Program-made: the position numbers and the translations under genes
DNA from: Streptomyces flavotricini
GTDB lineage: Bacteria > Actinomycetota > Actinomycetes > Streptomycetales > Streptomycetaceae
Reading direction: 5' to 3'
Assembly: GCF_020639365.1 (NCBI RefSeq)
Contig: NZ_JAINUL010000001.1
Span: 8,450,546-8,514,545 of the forward strand
DNA: 64,000 nt
The notes under the pieces: generated by a model
What the model saw: only the letters and a program-made list of their open reading frames with translations
Database searches by the model: none
Told to the model about the DNA's origin: nothing
Shown: positions 51,260 through 60,087 of the stretch, one piece after another
Position numbering within the stretch: the stretch's first letter is position 1
Layout: each line of letters begins with the position of its first letter

Positions 51260-52129
51260 ATGTCCCGCACCGTCACCGTCGGCTTCGACGGATCCCGTGA
51301 AAGCCTCGCTGCCGTGGACTGGGCGGCCAGGGAGGCAGTGTGCCGCGCGGTGCCGCTGCGGCTTCTCCAGGTCTGGAGCAAGGACGACGGCCGGCGTGCG
51401 CGCCTGGTGGCCCCGGCGACCGCCCGGGGGTGGGGTGAGCGGGCGCTCGGTACGGCGGAGAGGCGACTGCGCCGGCGCCACCCGGGTCTGCTGACCGAGA
51501 CGCAGTGGGTCTGTGGTGACCCGGTGGAGGAGCTGTGTGCCGCCGCGGACGAGGCGGAGCTCCTGGTGCTCGGCTCCCGTGGCCTCGGGTTGGCCGGCTT
51601 CCTCGCCGGGTCCGTGTCGCTGGCCGTGCTCGCCCGCACCAGGCGCCCGGTCGTCCTGGTCCGCCCGCACAACGGCCCGACTGCGGGGGAGGACGGGCCG
51701 GTCGGAGAGGTCGTGGTCGGCCTGGACGTGTCCGCACCCGGCGACGAGGTGCTCGCCTTCGGCTTCGCGGCGGCCGACCGGTACGGCTGCGGTCTGCGCG
51801 TCCTGCACACGTGGGCCCTTCCGGCACTCTACGGAGCCGACATGGGCGCCGCCCTGCAACTGGTGTGGGCGGAGGTCGCGCAGGACGCGCGCCGGGCGCT
51901 CGACGAGGCGCTGGCCCCGTGGACGGAGAAGTACCCCGGTGTGTCCGTCGTCCGTGAATGCCACGAGGGCCGGCCGGCGCAGGACCTCGCGGAAGCCTCG
52001 CGAGGGGCCCGGCTGGTCGTGGTGGGGCGCCGGAACCGGCGTGCGCGGATCGGCACACACATCGGGGCCGTCACCCACGCCGTCATCCACCACTCCCTGG
52101 CTCCCGTCACGGTCGTGCCGCACGACTGA
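51260..52129 (+). CDS. Universal stress protein, tandem UspA domains
   Basis: The 289-residue protein starts at ATG 51260 behind GAGGAGC. Domain 1 is TVTVGFDGSRESLAAVDWAA to LLVLGSRGLGLAGFLAGSVS. Domain 2 is VVVGLDVSAPGDEVLAFGFA to LVVVGRRNRRARIGTHIGAV. Each carries a nucleotide-binding glycine loop, although the first is one residue shorter than in its paralogues. It is followed 82 bases later by PPDK without an obvious terminator, so the two may share the promoter with DosR-like boxes upstream. Confidence 0.95.
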   Translation: MSRTVTVGFDGSRESLAAVDWAAREAVCRAVPLRLLQVWSKDDGRRARLVAPATARGWGERALGTAERRLRRRHPGLLTETQWVCGDPVEELCAAADEAELLVLGSRGLGLAGFLAGSVSLAVLARTRRPVVLVRPHNGPTAGEDGPVGEVVVGLDVSAPGDEVLAFGFAAADRYGCGLRVLHTWALPALYGADMGAALQLVWAEVAQDARRALDEALAPWTEKYPGVSVVRECHEGRPAQDLAEASRGARLVVVGRRNRRARIGTHIGAVTHAVIHHSLAPVTVVPHD

Positions 52130-52211
52130 CCGACCGAACCGGCCGCTACCGTGCGGCATGCCGCCCCGCTTCCCGGGACCCGACATCCACCGAAGAGACA
52201 GGCGTGCAGCC

Positions 52212-54989
52212 ATGACCACCTATGTGTACGACTTCTCCGAGGGCGGCCGGGACATGGCCGGTCTCCTGGGAGGCAAGGGAGCGAACCTCGCGGAGATGGC
52301 GCGCATGGGCCTGCCCGTGCCGCCCGGCTTCACCGTCACCACCGAAGCCTGCCGGATCTTCCTCGCCACGGGGCAGGCTCCGGAGGGCCTCGACCGGCAG
52401 ATCGGCGAGCATCTCGCGACGCTGGAACGAGCCGCCGGGAAGCGGCTCGGCCAGGTGGACGACCCGCTCCTGCTCTCCGTCCGCTCGGGGGCGAGGTTCT
52501 CGATGCCGGGCATGATGGAGACCATCCTCGACATCGGGTTGAACGATCTCTCCGTCCTGGGCCTGGCCAAGACCCCCGAGCGCGAACGCTTCGCCTGGGA
52601 CTCCTACCGGCGCCTCGTGCAGATGTTCGGCAGTACGGTCATGGGCGTCGACGGCTCCCACTTCGAGGCGGCGATCGTCGCCGTCAAGCAGCAACACAGC
52701 CGGGGCGACGACACGCAGTTGGACACCTGCGACCTCATCCGGATCGTCGAAACCTTCAAGGACCTGATCCACGAGCGGACCGGGGAGGAATTCCCGCAGG
52801 ATCCGGCCGAGCAACTCCGGCGGGCGGTCCTCGCCGTCTTCACCTCTTGGAACGGTGAGCGCGCACGTCTGTACCGCCGGCGCGAGCACATCCCTGACGA
52901 TCTGGGCACCGCGGTCAACATCCAGACCATGGTCTTCGGCAATCTCGGTCCGGACTCAGGCAGCGGCGTCGCCTTCACCCGGGATCCGGCAACCGGCCGA
53001 CCGGGCGTCTACGGCGACTACCTGCCCAACGCCCAGGGGGAGGACGTCGTCGCCGGCATCCGCAACACCGTGCCCCTCCAGGACCTGGCCGGTCTCGACC
53101 CTGCGTCGTTCGCGCGACTGCGCGGCTACATGGACCGGTTGGAGGCCCACTACCGCGATCTGTGCGACATCGAGTTCACCATCGAGCGCGGCACGCTGTG
53201 GATGCTCCAGACCCGCGTCGGCAAGCGCACGGCCCAGGCCGCCTTCGCCATCGCCTCCCAGCTCGCCGACGAAGGACTGATCAGCGAGCGGGAGGCGCTG
53301 GGCCGGGTCGGCGGCGAGGCGCTGGCACGGCTGATGTTCCCCCGCTTCGCCACCACGGACTCGAGCGAGGTCATCGCGCGGGGCGTGCCCGCCTCACCGG
53401 GAGCGGCCGTGGGCGCCGTCGTGTTCGACTCCGCGGAAGCGGTCCGCAGGGCGGCCGCCGGCGAGAAGGTCGTTCTCGTACGTCAGGAGACGACGCCCGA
53501 CGACCTGCCGGGCATGGTCGCCGCCCAGGCGGTGCTCACCAGCCGGGGCGGGAAGACCAGCCACGCCGCGGTCGTCGCGCGCGGCATGGGCACGGTGTGC
53601 GTGTGCGGGGCGGAGGGCATCGTCGTGGACACCCGGCAGCGGCGCTTCAGCGCCGGTGGCGTGACGGTCCCCGAAGGCACGGTCGTCTCCGTCGACGGGT
53701 CGGAAGGCGTGGTGCGCCTCGGCTCCGTATCCCTGGTCGACTCCGACGTCATGCGGTACTTCGAGGAGGGCGGCGTGCTGCCGGCCGACGGCGCGGCCCG
53801 CCAGCCGGTGCGTGATGTGCACCGGCTCATGCGGCAGGCGGACGCCGTGCGGGGCCTGGAGGTCCGGGCGAACGCGGACACCCCCGAGGACGCGGCCCGC
53901 GCCCGTCGCTTCGGTGCCCAGGGGATCGGCCTGTGCCGTACCGAGCACATGTTCCTCGGCGACCGGCGCCCCCTGGTCGAGGCGGTGATCCTCGCGCACG
54001 GCGACACCGAACGAGAGGCGGCCCTCGCGGCGCTGCTGCCGCTCCAGAGGCAGGACTTCACCGGCATCCTCGAAGCGATGGACGGCCTGCCGGTCACCGT
54101 CCGGCTGCTCGACCCGCCGCTACACGAGTTCCTGCCGGACCGCACGGAACTCGCCGTCCGTCTCGCGCGCGGCGAAGCGCTCGGCACACCGGCCGATCCA
54201 CACGACACCGAACTCCTGGCAGCCGTCACGCGCATGCACGAGGAGAACCCGATGCTCGGCCTGCGCGGCGTGCGCTTGGGGCTGGTGGTGCCGGGGCTGG
54301 TGGCCATGCAGGTACGGGCCCTCGCCGAGGCCGTCGTCGCACGGAAACGTGCGGGCGGTGACCCTCGGGCGGAGATCATGGTCCCGCTGGTGGACGCGGT
54401 CGAGGAGCTCCATCTCGTACGGGAGGAAGTGGACCGGGTCCTGGCACAGGTTTCGCAAGAGACCGGCATCGACGTCACCTGCCCGGTCGGAACCATGATC
54501 GAACTACCCAGGGCGGCTCTCACCGCCGGCCGGATTGCGAAGGAGGCGGCGTTCTTCTCCTTCGGCACGAACGACCTGACACAGACAACCTGGGGATTCT
54601 CCCGCGACGACGTCGAAGTCGCGTTCTTCTCCGCGTACCTCGACAAGGGCGTCTTCCCCGTCTCCCCGTTTGAGACGATCGACCGTGAAGGCGTCGGCCG
54701 GCTGGTGCGGATCGCGGTCGAGGAGGGCCGGGCAGCTCGCCCGGACCTGAAGATCGGCGTGTGCGGAGAGCATGGAGGGGACCCCGCTTCGGCCCACTTC
54801 TTCCACGGGGCCGGCCTGGACTACGTCTCCTGCTCGCCCTTCCGCGTCCCGATCGCCCGCCTTGAGGCCGGCCGGGCAGCCCTGGAAGCGAACGGCACCG
54901 ACGCGAGCGCACAGCCCCCGCACCGTGCTGCCCGGGGGCGCGGAGAGCCACGTCGTCATGGACCCGTACCCGCCGCGGCTGCCGGGTAG
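52212..54989 (+). CDS. ppdK: Pyruvate, phosphate dikinase
   Basis: The 925-residue protein starts at ATG 52212. It has the N-terminal ATP-grasp (LLGGKGANLAEMARMGLPVP; SVRSGARFSMPGMMETILDI), the phosphohistidine domain (LTSRGGKTSHAAVVARGMGT, His451), and the C-terminal PEP-binding TIM barrel (GIGLCRTEHMFLGDRR; CPVGTMIELPRAALTAGRIA; SFGTNDLTQTTWGFSRDD; GVCGEHGGDPASAHFFHGAG). It interconverts PEP and pyruvate using PPi/AMP, so in glycolysis it can yield ATP from pyrophosphate, useful under energy limitation. The last 25 residues are low-complexity and extend beyond the usual end. A PPDK gene also belongs to the dormancy cluster of S. coelicolor. Confidence 0.96.
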   Translation: MTTYVYDFSEGGRDMAGLLGGKGANLAEMARMGLPVPPGFTVTTEACRIFLATGQAPEGLDRQIGEHLATLERAAGKRLGQVDDPLLLSVRSGARFSMPGMMETILDIGLNDLSVLGLAKTPERERFAWDSYRRLVQMFGSTVMGVDGSHFEAAIVAVKQQHSRGDDTQLDTCDLIRIVETFKDLIHERTGEEFPQDPAEQLRRAVLAVFTSWNGERARLYRRREHIPDDLGTAVNIQTMVFGNLGPDSGSGVAFTRDPATGRPGVYGDYLPNAQGEDVVAGIRNTVPLQDLAGLDPASFARLRGYMDRLEAHYRDLCDIEFTIERGTLWMLQTRVGKRTAQAAFAIASQLADEGLISEREALGRVGGEALARLMFPRFATTDSSEVIARGVPASPGAAVGAVVFDSAEAVRRAAAGEKVVLVRQETTPDDLPGMVAAQAVLTSRGGKTSHAAVVARGMGTVCVCGAEGIVVDTRQRRFSAGGVTVPEGTVVSVDGSEGVVRLGSVSLVDSDVMRYFEEGGVLPADGAARQPVRDVHRLMRQADAVRGLEVRANADTPEDAARARRFGAQGIGLCRTEHMFLGDRRPLVEAVILAHGDTEREAALAALLPLQRQDFTGILEAMDGLPVTVRLLDPPLHEFLPDRTELAVRLARGEALGTPADPHDTELLAAVTRMHEENPMLGLRGVRLGLVVPGLVAMQVRALAEAVVARKRAGGDPRAEIMVPLVDAVEELHLVREEVDRVLAQVSQETGIDVTCPVGTMIELPRAALTAGRIAKEAAFFSFGTNDLTQTTWGFSRDDVEVAFFSAYLDKGVFPVSPFETIDREGVGRLVRIAVEEGRAARPDLKIGVCGEHGGDPASAHFFHGAGLDYVSCSPFRVPIARLEAGRAALEANGTDASAQPPHRAARGRGEPRRHGPVPAAAAG

Positions 54990-55010
54990 GGCTCGTGACG
55001 CTCTGCGGGA

Positions 55011-55048
55011 GGGCCCATGGTCCCTCGCCTGGACGGGACCACAGGCCC
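55011..55048. promoter_or_regulatory. Two DosR-like boxes upstream of pflB
   Basis: GGGCC-CATG-GTCCC (55011-55024) and GGGAC-CACA-GGCCC (55035-55048) are clean matches spaced 24 bases centre to centre, 145-180 bases before the pflB start. Each contains one full GGGAC/GTCCC half-site. Confidence 0.6.
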
Positions 55049-55191
55049 TCCCCACCCCGCTCACCGGGGCCGGTCAGCGGGATCCGCCTTGCCTCTTCGA
55101 CCCTGGCCGGCGACACAGTCGGCGGGAACCATCAGCAGTGAGAAGGGGCGATCGCCCACCTCGCCTCCGTCCCGTCCCAGGAGTTGACGAC

Positions 55192-57462
55192 ATGACCGCG
55201 ACCGTCCAGCACCCTGCCGACCCCAGCCCCCTCGTCACCCGGTCGTGGCGTGGTTTCACCGGCGAGGAGTGGCAGCGACACATCGACGTCCGTTGCTTCA
55301 TCCAGGCCAACTACACGCCCTACGAGGGCGATGCCGCATTCCTCGCCGGTCCCACGGAGCGCACCCACACCGTGTGGAAGACCGTCACCGCGCTCTTCCC
55401 GGAGGAGCGCCGCAAGGGTGTGCTCGACGTGGACACCGCCATGCCGTCGACCATCACCTCCCACGCGCCCGGCTACATCGACCGCGACCTGGAACTGATC
55501 GTCGGATTGCAGACCGATGCTCCGCTGAAGCGGGCGATCATGCCCAACGGCGGGCTGCGGATGGTGGACAACGCGCTGCGCGCGTACGGCTTCGAACCGG
55601 ATCCGTTCGTCACCAAGGTCTTCGGCACGTACCGCAAGACCCACAACGACGGTGTCTTCGACGCCTACACCCCCGAAATGCTGGGCGCCCGCAGGGCCGG
55701 CATCATCACCGGCCTGCCAGACGCCTACGGGCGAGGCCGCATCATCGGCGACTACCGCCGCGTCGCGCTGTACGGAACCGCCCGGCTGATCGAGGCCAAG
55801 CGAGCCGAGCGGACCCGGCTGGACGAGACACCGTCCACGGCCGACGTGATCCGCGACCGCGAGGAACTGGCCGAGCAGATCAGGGCACTGGGCGAGCTGG
55901 AACGGATGGCCGTCTCCTACGGCTGCGACGTGTCCCGTCCCGCAGCCACCGCGCACGAGGCCATCCAATGGCTCTACTTCGGCTTCCTCGCCGCCGTGAA
56001 GGAGCAGAACGGCGCGGCGATGTCCCTGGGCCGCACCTCCACCTTCCTGGACGTCTACCTTCAGCGTGACCTCGACGAAGGAAAGATCGACGAGAGCCGC
56101 GCCCAGGAACTCATCGACGACTTCGTGATCAAGCTGCGGATCGTGCGGTTCCTGCGCACACCGGAGTACGACGCGCTGTTCTCCGGCGACCCCACGTGGG
56201 TCACCGAGTCCATCGGCGGCATCGGAGAGGACGGCCGCTCCCTGGTCACCCGCACGTCTTTCCGCCTTCTCCAGACCCTGTACAACCTCGGCCCCGCCCC
56301 CGAGCCCAACCTGACCGTGCTGTGGTCCCCCCGACTGCCGGCGGGCTTCAAGCAGTTCTGCGCCCAGACATCCATCGACACCAGCTCCATCCAGTACGAG
56401 TCCGACGACCTCCTTCGCCCCCGCACCGGCGACGACACCGCGATCGCCTGCTGCGTCTCCGCGATGGCGGTGGGCAAGCAGATGCAATTCTTCGGTGCCC
56501 GTGTGAACCTGGCCAAGGCACTGCTGTACGCCATCAACGGCGGCCGCGATGAGATGAACGGCGAGCAGGTCGCCCCGGCGACGGCCCCGCTGACCGGCGA
56601 GCAGCTCGACTACGCCGATGTGGCCGACGCGTACGACCGCACGCTGGACTGGCTCGCCGCGACCTACGTCAACGCGCTCAACGTGATCCACTACATGCAC
56701 GACAAGTACGCCTACGAGCGCATCGAGATGGCCCTGCACGACCACCCGGTGCATCGGACGATGGCCTGCGGCATCGCTGGGCTGTCCGTGGCGGCCGACA
56801 GCCTCTCGGCCATCAAACACGCCCGTGTCAGCGTCATTCGGGATGCCACCGGGCTCGCCGTCGACTACCACGTTGCAGGCGACTACCCGACCTACGGCAA
56901 CGACGACGACCGCGCCGACCGCATCGCGGTCGACCTGGTCCGCTCCTTCATGGCCAAGGTGCGCCGCCACCCGGCCTACCGAGGTGCCGAGCACACGCAG
57001 TCGGTGCTCACCATCACCTCCAACGTCGTCTACGGCAAGCACACCGGCAACACCCCCGACGGCCGCCGTGCGGGTACACCGTTCGCCCCGGGCGCAAACC
57101 CGATGAACGGACGTGACCGACACGGGATGGCGGCATCGGCACTGTCGGTCGCGAAGATCCCGTATGACCTGGCCCGCGACGGCATCTCCCTGACGTCCAC
57201 CATCACCCCGGAGGGCCTGGGGCACGATCCGGCCGAACGAGCGGGGCACCTCGTCGGGATCCTCGACGCCTACACCGCCGCAGGCGGTTTCCACATGAAC
57301 GCCAATGTCCTCGACCGAGCCACGCTCGAGGACGCCATGGAACACCCGGACAACTACCCCGACCTGACCATCCGCGTCTCCGGCTACGCCGTCAACTTCG
57401 TCCGCCTCACGCGCGAACAGCAACTCGACGTCATCAACCGCACCTTCCACGGTGCGCGATGA
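55192..57462 (+). CDS. pflB: Pyruvate formate-lyase (glycyl radical enzyme)
   Basis: The 756-residue protein starts at ATG 55192 behind CAGGAG. It cleaves pyruvate with CoA to acetyl-CoA and formate. The active-site Cys pair is in DTAIACCVSAMAVGKQM (Cys420, Cys421), and the radical Gly731 is in TIRVSGYAVNFVRL close to the C-terminus. Other PFL blocks are present: IIGDYRRVALYGTARLIEAK, NLTVLWSPRLPAGFKQFCAQ, MDRL-like QFFGARVNLAKALLYAINGG. Length matches E. coli PflB (760). The activase gene overlaps its stop. The enzyme is destroyed by oxygen when radical-bearing, so it only makes sense under anoxia. Confidence 0.97.
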   Translation: MTATVQHPADPSPLVTRSWRGFTGEEWQRHIDVRCFIQANYTPYEGDAAFLAGPTERTHTVWKTVTALFPEERRKGVLDVDTAMPSTITSHAPGYIDRDLELIVGLQTDAPLKRAIMPNGGLRMVDNALRAYGFEPDPFVTKVFGTYRKTHNDGVFDAYTPEMLGARRAGIITGLPDAYGRGRIIGDYRRVALYGTARLIEAKRAERTRLDETPSTADVIRDREELAEQIRALGELERMAVSYGCDVSRPAATAHEAIQWLYFGFLAAVKEQNGAAMSLGRTSTFLDVYLQRDLDEGKIDESRAQELIDDFVIKLRIVRFLRTPEYDALFSGDPTWVTESIGGIGEDGRSLVTRTSFRLLQTLYNLGPAPEPNLTVLWSPRLPAGFKQFCAQTSIDTSSIQYESDDLLRPRTGDDTAIACCVSAMAVGKQMQFFGARVNLAKALLYAINGGRDEMNGEQVAPATAPLTGEQLDYADVADAYDRTLDWLAATYVNALNVIHYMHDKYAYERIEMALHDHPVHRTMACGIAGLSVAADSLSAIKHARVSVIRDATGLAVDYHVAGDYPTYGNDDDRADRIAVDLVRSFMAKVRRHPAYRGAEHTQSVLTITSNVVYGKHTGNTPDGRRAGTPFAPGANPMNGRDRHGMAASALSVAKIPYDLARDGISLTSTITPEGLGHDPAERAGHLVGILDAYTAAGGFHMNANVLDRATLEDAMEHPDNYPDLTIRVSGYAVNFVRLTREQQLDVINRTFHGAR

Positions 57463-58187
57463 CCACGGGCCGCATCCACTCCTGGGACCTGTCCACCGGC
57501 GTGGACGGGCCCGGCACCCGGTTCGTTCTCTTCCTCAGTGGCTGTCAGCTGCGCTGCCTGTACTGCGCCAACCCCGACACCTGGCACATGCGCGACGGGA
57601 TGCCGGTCACCGTGGACGAAGTGGTGGGGCGCATTGAGCGGTACAGGCAGTTCACCACCCTGGCCGGTGGAGGCGTGACGCTGACCGGAGGCGAGCCTCT
57701 GCTCCAGTCCGCCTTCACCGCCGAGGTGTTCCGACGCTGCAAGGAGCTCGGCCTGCACACCGCACTGGACACCTCCGGCGCCCTCGGCACTCGCGCCGAG
57801 GACGCGCTCCTGGCCGATACCGACCTGGTCCTGCTCGACATCAAGTCCTTCGACGCCGGCGTCTACATGCACCTGACCGGCGGCCGCCTTGCCCCCACCC
57901 TCAACTTCGCCACCCGGCTGAACCGCCTCGGCGTCCCGACCTGGATCCGCTACGTCCTGGTCCCCGGCTGGACCGACGATCCGGCTGCCATCGATGGTCT
58001 GGGCCGCTTCCTCGCGGAACTGGACAACGTCGATCGCGTCGACGTCCTGCCTTTCCACAAACTCGGTACCCATAAGTACGACTCGCTCGGCATCCCCTTC
58101 CCGCTCCGCGACAATCCGGTTCCGGACGCCGCACTGGTCGAGCGCGTTCGCGACCAGTTCCGGTCACACGGCTTGCGGGCACGGTGA
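57459..58187 (+). CDS. pflA: Pyruvate formate-lyase-activating enzyme (radical SAM)
   Basis: The 242-residue protein starts at ATG 57459, overlapping pflB by four bases. The radical-SAM cluster motif CxxxCxxC is in LSGCQLRCLYCANPDTWHMR, followed by the SAM-binding GGGVTLTGGEPLLQ and DTSGALG. DLVLLDIKSFDAGVYMHLTG and YVLVPGWTDD also match PflA. Length equals that of E. coli PflA (246). It installs the glycyl radical on PflB, and overlap ensures matched expression. Confidence 0.97.
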   Translation: MTTGRIHSWDLSTGVDGPGTRFVLFLSGCQLRCLYCANPDTWHMRDGMPVTVDEVVGRIERYRQFTTLAGGGVTLTGGEPLLQSAFTAEVFRRCKELGLHTALDTSGALGTRAEDALLADTDLVLLDIKSFDAGVYMHLTGGRLAPTLNFATRLNRLGVPTWIRYVLVPGWTDDPAAIDGLGRFLAELDNVDRVDVLPFHKLGTHKYDSLGIPFPLRDNPVPDAALVERVRDQFRSHGLRAR

Positions 58188-58261
58188 ACCAGCCGAATCC
58201 GCGTCACACGACACAGCGTCGGCCTGTCCGCGGGCGGGCTCCTGTTCCGCCTTGGGACGCA

Positions 58262-58988
58262 TCACAACCAGCGTTGTACGGTTCCGGCCCAGCACATTCC
58301 GGCGCCGACAGCGGCGTGCAGAACGGTGCTCTCCGGGTGGAGGCGGCCTTGCTCCCGTGCCACGTGGAACATGGGGATCGAGGTCGCGCCCGTGTGCCGA
58401 ACACATTGGCAGTGACGACGAGTTGTGAGGCGGAGATGCCCAGTTCAAGACTCAGGGCACGCAGCATACGGGGGTTTGCCTGAGGCGGAATGACAAGGTC
58501 GATCTTGTTCAGGGGCAGACCGGACAGTTGGATGAGTTCTTCGACGATCCTCGGGAAGACATCGTGGAAGTAGGCCGGGACCTTCTTCCCGTTCATGTCA
58601 AGGTAGTGCCCGCCTTCAGCCACGGTGTGTCCGGTTGTCGGCCGTGCGCTGCCGCCGGTACGGATCCCCACGATGTCGGCCAGCGCGCCATCAGTCCCCT
58701 GCGCGCTGCACAGGATCCCCCTTCCTGCAGCCGCCCGGCCTACCACCACTGCACCGGCACCGTCTGCGAACAGCACGCCCGTGGACCGGTCGGCGGGATT
58801 CTGGAACTTGGAAAACGTCTCGGGCCGGGCTCCGCGTACTGCCGCTGCTGGACACCGGTCATGCGCTCGATCCACTCCGGGTCCACACCGTACTGGTCGG
58901 CGATGTCCGCATTGCTGACTCGGCGCTCCGGGATGTGCACACCCAGGCCCTGGATTCCGATGGGGATGGACGGCGCCTGGCCGCTCAC
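58262..58988 (-). pseudogene. 3-oxoacyl-ACP synthase III-like gene with internal deletion and frameshift
   Basis: From GTG 58988 the first 55 residues (PIGIQGLGVHIPERRVSNAD, IERMTGVQQRQYAEPG) are a KAS III N-terminus. The central part with the catalytic Cys is missing. The sequence resumes in another frame with PADRSTGVLFADGAGAVVVG, KIDLVIPPQANPRMLRALSL and VVTANVFG, and after one more single-base shift ends TGATSIPMFHVARE to GAGMCWAGTVQRWL. The C-terminal Asn/His catalytic regions are recognisable. It overlaps the ACP-like gene upstream (GTGA), so a former acyl-synthesis pair has decayed. Confidence 0.75.
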
Positions 58989-59237
58989 GTGCGGACCTCC
59001 TTGGCGTTCACCTCCTGCACCACGTGCGCACAGTGGGACACGGTCACGTCCTGCTCGGCCAGGAGCGAGTCGTCGATGGGTCTGCCGAATTCCTCCTCGG
59101 CTCGCACCGCGATCTCCAGTACCTGAAGCGAGTCGAGGTCGAGATCTTCGACAAGCCGGGATTCCGGGGAAATCTCATCGACCGGGCAATCGGCGATGAC
59201 GGGCAGGCCCAGGGCGCGGCGCGGCCCGAGTCGTCAT
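58985..59237 (-). pseudogene. Acyl carrier protein-like gene, N-terminus frameshifted
   Basis: The frame LGLPVIADCPVDEISPESRL, VEDLDLDSLQVLEIAVRAEE, FGRPIDDSLLAEQDVTVSHC is an ACP with the phosphopantetheine Ser in DLDSLQ. It has no start of its own: a stop lies just upstream, while ATG 59237 (MTTRAAPR) is in a neighbouring frame. One base or a short deletion separates them. It overlaps the KAS III-like gene and probably functioned with it. Confidence 0.6.
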
Positions 59238-59365
59238 CGAACGGGTGACTTATGGATGTCCGTTCTCCACGTCCGGACGGGTGACCGCCGAGGCTTCCGG
59301 CGATCGGTCCCGCCAAGGATGGGCCGCGACCGCATTGACGTACCCCGCTACCCGGAGGAGCTCTC

Positions 59366-59894
59366 ATGCCCGACACCGCCATCCCGGTACTGACCCGCCA
59401 GATGCACTACATGTTCGCGCTGCTCGACGCCGATCGAGACGGCCTTCTCGGGGCGGGTGACCTGACCGCTGTCGCCGACAGGTTGGCCGAGGTGTTCCCT
59501 GGCCGGCCGGAGCGGATCCACACGTGACGTCCTGCACCGGCTGTGGGAAGACCACCTGGCGCACGTCGATCTCGGGGGCGGCCGCCTTGATCTCAAGGCC
59601 TTCGAGCAGGGGATCCGACGGTCGGTGGCCGCCAGTCCTGTCACCCTGCTGGAGACCCCGCACGCGGGGGCTTCGGCTTGGCTCGCCCTCACTGACGTGG
59701 ACGACGACGGACTGATCGGGCTGGACGCGTACCTGCCGCTCAGTCAGGCGATTGGCGGGGTGCCCGCGCAGCAGATGAAGGAGGCGTTCCACCGCCTGCA
59801 TCGTGACGGGGACGGGACACTGGATCCGGTCGAAATTGCCGCCGCCGTGGTGGAGTTCTTCACCAGCGACGACCCGAATACCCCGGGCAACTAG
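59366..59894 (+). pseudogene. EF-hand protein with a frameshift
   Basis: ATG 59366 after GGAGGAG opens AIPVLTRQMHYMFALLDADR with EF loop DADRDGLLGAGD, then meets a stop at 59525. The adjacent frame continues VLHRLWEDHLAHVDLGGGRL and carries EF loops DVDDDGLIGLDA and HRDGDGTLDPVE, ending at 59894. Together it would be a 175-residue calerythrin-like protein similar to that at 15373. A single-base change near 59515 explains the break; misreading is possible. Confidence 0.75.
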
Positions 59895-59988
59895 CTCTAC
59901 GGACCGCTCTGACTGGCTCCCGCACCCCCACCCTCGATCCTGAACAACCGAGACCGCCTCCCAACGGGCTCACCGAGAAAAATGGGCG

Positions 59989-60002
59989 GGGACCTTCGGC
60001 CC
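59989..60002. promoter_or_regulatory. DosR-like box upstream of stress protein gene
   Basis: GGGAC-CTTC-GGCCC, identical to the box at 33769, lies 86 bases before the start at 60088. Confidence 0.6.
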
Positions 60003-60087
60003 CGACGAGGTACCTAGGGCCCCTCTTCTGTCCGGCGCTGGGGTGTCAGCGTGGAGCTGTCCCCACAGCGGTCGGCCAGGAGGAGCT

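Noticed and set aside
55132..57450. A 772-codon minus-strand frame opposite pflB
   Set aside because: PflB is unambiguous with catalytic Cys and radical Gly; the antisense frame has shadow composition.
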